From the NCBI RefSeq assembly GCF_006335015.1, contig NZ_VDGT01000002.1, positions 1 to 64,000 of the forward strand: a stretch of DNA of 64,000 bases, given 5' to 3'. The notes beneath the pieces were generated by a model. The model saw nothing but the letters and a program-made list of their open reading frames with translations, had not been told where the DNA came from and made no database searches. The position numbers were made by a program, and so were the translations under genes. This document shows positions 60,962-64,000 of this stretch, in pieces. Every line of letters starts with the position of its first letter. Positions within the stretch are counted from its first letter, which is position 1. The DNA is from Streptomyces sedi. GTDB lineage: Bacteria > Actinomycetota > Actinomycetes > Streptomycetales > Streptomycetaceae.

Positions 60962-62938
60962 GTGGCGGGCAGGATCAACGACGACGACGTGAAGGCGGTC
61001 AGGGACGCGGTCCCGATCGACGCCGTGGTCGCGGAGTACCTTCAGCTGCGCCCCGGCGGCGGGGGGAACCTCAAGGGCCTGTGCCCGTTCCACGACGAGA
61101 AGTCCCCCTCGTTCCACGTCAGTCCGAGCAAGGGCCTCTTCCACTGCTTCGGCTGCCAGGAGGGCGGGGACACCCTCGCCTTCGTGATGAAGATGGAGCA
61201 TCTCTCCTTCTCCGAGGCCGTCGAGCGGCTCGCCGCCCAGGCCGGCATCACCCTCCGCTACGAGCAGGGCGGTTACACCCCGGGCCGGCAGGCGGGGGAG
61301 CGGACCAGGTTGCTGGAGGCGCACCGCGCCGCCGCCCGGTTCTACGCGGAGAAGCTCGCCTCGCCCGAGGCCGAGATCGGCCGGACCTTCCTCCACGAGC
61401 GCGGCTTCGACCAGGCCGCCGCCGAGCACTTCGGCGTCGGGTACGCGCCGGCCGGCTGGGACCATCTGACGCGCTATCTGCGCGGCGCCGGCTTCAGCGA
61501 CAAGGAGCTGCTGCTCGCCGGCCTCGCCCAGGACGGCAGGCGCGGCCCGATCGACCGTTTCCGCGGCCGGCTGATGTGGCCGATCAGGGACATCACGGGC
61601 GAGGTCGTCGGCTTCGGCGCCCGCCGCCTGCGCGAGGACGACAACGGCCCCAAGTACCTGAACACGCCGGAGACCCCGATCTACCGCAAGTCCCAGGTGC
61701 TCTACGGCATCGACCTGGCCAAGCGGGACATCGCCAACAACAACACGGCGGTCGTCGTCGAGGGGTACACGGACGTGATGGCGTGCCACCTCGCGGGGGT
61801 CACCACCGCCATCGCCACCTGCGGTACCGCGTTCGGCGGCGAGCACGTCAAGATCCTGCGCCGGCTGCTGATGGACAGCTCCGCCTCGCACCGCGCCGGC
61901 GAGGTCGTCTTCACCTTCGACGGGGACGCGGCGGGCCAGAAGGCCGCGCTGCGCGCGTTCGAGGACGACCAGAAGTTCGCCGCCTACACGTTCATCGCCG
62001 TCTCGCCCGGCGGGATGGACCCGTGCGACCTGCGGGTGGCCCAGGGCGACGAGGCGGTCAGGGAGCTGGTCGAGGCGCGCGCCCCGCTCTACGAGTTCGC
62101 GGTCCGTTCCCTGGTCAACCGGCACAACCTGGAGACGGCGGAGGGCCGTTCCGCCGCCCTGGAGCACGCGGCGCCGCTGGTCGCGCAGATCAAGGACGCG
62201 GCCATCAGACACGAGTACGCGGTCCGTCTCGCCGGCCTGGTCGGCATCCCCGACGAGCGTTTCGTGCTGCGCCGGGTCGCGCAGCTGGCGCCGTGGAGCC
62301 GGCAGCGCGGCGAGCGGAACGGCGCCGCTCGGCAGGGCGGCCCGCAGCAGGGCGGTGCGCGGCACGGGGGCGCGTGGGACCCGCAGCACGCCGCCCAGCC
62401 GGCCGCCGCGCCCTCGTTCGGGCAGCCCCCCGGGGGCCCCGCGCTCAACCTGCGCAACCCGGCGCATCTCGGCGAGCGCGAGCTGCTGAAGCTGGCGCTC
62501 CAGTTCCCCGAGCTGGTCTCCCCGGCGTTCGACGCCTACGGCGAGGACGAGTTCACCGCCCCGCCCTACGCCATGGTCCGCCGCCTCATCATGGACGCCG
62601 GCGGCGTCGCCTCCGCCGACCCGTCCTATCTGGGGCGGGTCAGCGAGGCCGCCCCCGACGACGCGGTGCGGGTCCTGGTCAACGAGCTGGCGGTGGAGCC
62701 GCTCCAGGTCGGCCGCAAGCGGCAGCGCGAGATGGACTCCTACGCCGGCTCCCGGCTGGTCCAGGTGCGGCTGGCGGCGGTCAACCGCCGCGTCCAGCAG
62801 CTGGAGTCCGACGCCCGCCGCGCCGAGGCCCAGTCGGGGAACACGACGGCGGCCGACGTCCGCCAGGAGCTGTGGACGCTCAACCAGTACGCCAGGGCGC
62901 TGCGCGAACGCGGGGTCGCGGCGCTCTACGCGGTCTGA
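60962..62938 (+). CDS. dnaG: DNA primase
   Basis: The product is 658 residues from GTG 60962. The CHC2 zinc finger has Cys41, His44, Cys62 and Cys65 ([12 protein letters not shown]...FHCFGC). The RNA-polymerase core has the toprim motifs [13 protein letters not shown] (Glu) and [15 protein letters not shown] (Asp). A Gln/Gly-rich linker (about 440-490) leads to a C-terminal DnaB-helicase-binding domain. It makes primers at the replication fork. A purine-rich tract precedes the start at about 60873-60903. Confidence 0.97.
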   Translation: MAGRINDDDVKAVRDAVPIDAVVAEYLQLRPGGGGNLKGLCPFHDEKSPSFHVSPSKGLFHCFGCQEGGDTLAFVMKMEHLSFSEAVERLAAQAGITLRYEQGGYTPGRQAGERTRLLEAHRAAARFYAEKLASPEAEIGRTFLHERGFDQAAAEHFGVGYAPAGWDHLTRYLRGAGFSDKELLLAGLAQDGRRGPIDRFRGRLMWPIRDITGEVVGFGARRLREDDNGPKYLNTPETPIYRKSQVLYGIDLAKRDIANNNTAVVVEGYTDVMACHLAGVTTAIATCGTAFGGEHVKILRRLLMDSSASHRAGEVVFTFDGDAAGQKAALRAFEDDQKFAAYTFIAVSPGGMDPCDLRVAQGDEAVRELVEARAPLYEFAVRSLVNRHNLETAEGRSAALEHAAPLVAQIKDAAIRHEYAVRLAGLVGIPDERFVLRRVAQLAPWSRQRGERNGAARQGGPQQGGARHGGAWDPQHAAQPAAAPSFGQPPGGPALNLRNPAHLGERELLKLALQFPELVSPAFDAYGEDEFTAPPYAMVRRLIMDAGGVASADPSYLGRVSEAAPDDAVRVLVNELAVEPLQVGRKRQREMDSYAGSRLVQVRLAAVNRRVQQLESDARRAEAQSGNTTAADVRQELWTLNQYARALRERGVAALYAV

Positions 62939-63132
62939 GCCGCGCCGGGCGACCGCTCGGGGCGGCCCGGGGAGGGTGCGGCGGCGGTCCTGGGCCGGGT
63001 CGCGGGCGGTCAACTTCCGGGTAGCCGTCGAAAATTGTGGCCGCACGCATCTCGTGGCCGGAGTCAGGTGTACCTCACACTGGGGAACGGTGCCGCTCCG
63101 CTCCCGCCGCGACCCTCCTGGAGGTCGTCCAC

Positions 63133-64000
63133 GTGCAGACCCCGACACTCAAGCGCGCGGCTCCCGCCGCCCCCACCCGGTCCGCGACCGAGGAGCTGGA
63201 GGAGCTGGAGGAACGGCCACTCGCCGTCACCACCAGGGCGGAGCCGGGCGGTGGCACGGCCAACGACCTCTTCCGCCAGTACCTGCGGGAGATCGGCCGG
63301 ATCCCGCTGCTCACGGCGGCCGACGAGGTGGAGCTGGCCAAGCGGGTCGAGGCCGGCCTCTTCGCCGAGGAACGACTCAGCGGCACCGCCCAACTGGACG
63401 ATCGCCTGGCCCTCGACCTGGACCGGCTGGTGGTCAGGGGCCGGATGGCCAAGCGCCGGCTGATCGAGGCCAACCTCCGGCTGGTGGTCTCCGTCGCCAA
63501 ACGCTACGTCGGCCGCGGCCTGACCATGCTCGACCTGGTCCAGGAGGGGAACCTCGGGCTGATCAGGGCGGTCGAGAAGTTCGACTACACCCGCGGCTTC
63601 AAGTTCTCGACGTACGCGACCTGGTGGATCCGCCAGGCGATGTCCCGCGCCATCGCGGACCAGGCGCGCACCATTCGCGTTCCGGTCCACGTGGTCGAGC
63701 AGATCAACCGCGTCATCCGCGTCCAGCGCCGGGTGCTCCAGGAACGCGGCTACGAGCCGCCGCCCGAGGAGGTCGCGGCGCTGCTGGGCCTCACGGCCGC
63801 GCGGGTCGGCGAGATCCTGCGGCTGGCGCAGGACCCCGTCTCGCTCCAGACGCCGATCGGCGACGAGGACGACGTGGCGCTCGGCGACCTGATCGAGGAC
63901 GTCGACATCCCCTCGCCGGCCGAGTCCGCAGCTTTCCTGCTGCTGCGCGAGCAGTTGGAGGCGGTGCTCTCCACGCTGGGCGACCGCGAACGCCGGGTGG
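63133..64000 (+). CDS. hrdA: Principal-like RNA polymerase sigma factor, HrdA-type (truncated by window end)
   Basis: GTG at 63133 with GGAGGT eight bases upstream opens a frame that runs past the window end, with 289 codons visible. After a short N-terminus ([17 protein letters not shown]), region 1.2 is [23 protein letters not shown], region 2 is [20 protein letters not shown] through [21 protein letters not shown], followed by region 3 ([18 protein letters not shown]). This is the sigma-70 group 1/2 type. The short N-terminus excludes HrdB, and the position after dnaG fits HrdA of Streptomyces. Region 4 is outside the window. Confidence 0.9.
   Translation, partial: MQTPTLKRAAPAAPTRSATEELEELEERPLAVTTRAEPGGGTANDLFRQYLREIGRIPLLTAADEVELAKRVEAGLFAEERLSGTAQLDDRLALDLDRLVVRGRMAKRRLIEANLRLVVSVAKRYVGRGLTMLDLVQEGNLGLIRAVEKFDYTRGFKFSTYATWWIRQAMSRAIADQARTIRVPVHVVEQINRVIRVQRRVLQERGYEPPPEEVAALLGLTAARVGEILRLAQDPVSLQTPIGDEDDVALGDLIEDVDIPSPAESAAFLLLREQLEAVLSTLGDRERRV

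Noticed and set aside
63075..63100. DmdR/IdeR-like iron box (AGGTGTACCT) before hrdA
   Set aside because: Only a short central dyad matches; the flanks do not fit the 19-base iron box.

Overview
The window is high-GC actinobacterial DNA, almost certainly Streptomyces or a close relative. Pointers are third-position GC bias, many GTG starts, ATGA/GTGA coupled genes, an Scr1-type XRE regulator paired with a DUF397 protein, and a dgt / dnaG / HrdA-type sigma factor block at the right end. No rRNA, tRNA, CRISPR array, insertion sequence or phage gene was seen.

Layout. 1-4500: a STAND/NB-ARC-TPR protein with an amyloid-like N-terminal motif, a beta-rich protein of unknown role and a GT4 glycosyltransferase, all on the minus strand. 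4950-8320: phosphoketolase with a ChaB-type gene, then an XRE regulator. 8320-10270: a poorly coding stretch with two small unknown genes and a Fic-type gene remnant. 10310-12750: a secreted GH30 hydrolase divergent from a TetR regulator, separated by a repeat-rich regulatory region. 13040-24130: a secreted PQQ-type sugar dehydrogenase and a secreted ThuA-DUF1080 fusion, followed by a coupled operon (inositol-phosphate-synthase-like cyclase, UbiA prenyltransferase, TIM-barrel isomerase, EboA, TatD, EboE, phosphodiesterase). This looks like an actinobacterial ebo cluster in which a MIPS-like cyclase replaces the usual EboD cyclase. 24190-31200: small accessory genes (DUF1963, Nudix-like, RsbW-like ATPase, Scr1-type XRE with DUF397, kinase-like, DUF6879, barstar-like). 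31210-39550: two-component system, DedA protein, GH43 arabinanase, XRE-flavin fusion, and a beta-phosphoglucomutase/GH65 phosphorylase operon. 39660-56130: nitrogen assimilation (nirB, nirD, a FAD reductase, nasA, a sirohydrochlorin chelatase) interspersed with a stress protein, an aminoglycoside 2'-N-acetyltransferase and housekeeping genes. 54820-64000: dgt, a ferredoxin-reductase-like protein, an Acg-type nitroreductase, pyruvate dehydrogenase/oxidase, dnaG and the start of hrdA.

How genes work together. NasA reduces nitrate, NirBD reduces nitrite and CbiX supplies siroheme. Both nir and nas control regions carry GlnR-like half-sites at 11- or 22-base spacing. Phosphoketolase and pyruvate oxidase both feed acetyl phosphate/acetate. 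GH65 and beta-phosphoglucomutase convert an alpha-linked disaccharide to glucose 6-phosphate. The ebo-like operon could make a prenylated cyclitol.

The most unusual structural feature is a family of intergenic stem-loops with 19-base arms at six loci, in two loop types (62 and 22 bases). Next come several intergenic short tandem arrays with unit lengths of 7, 11, 13 and 23 bases.
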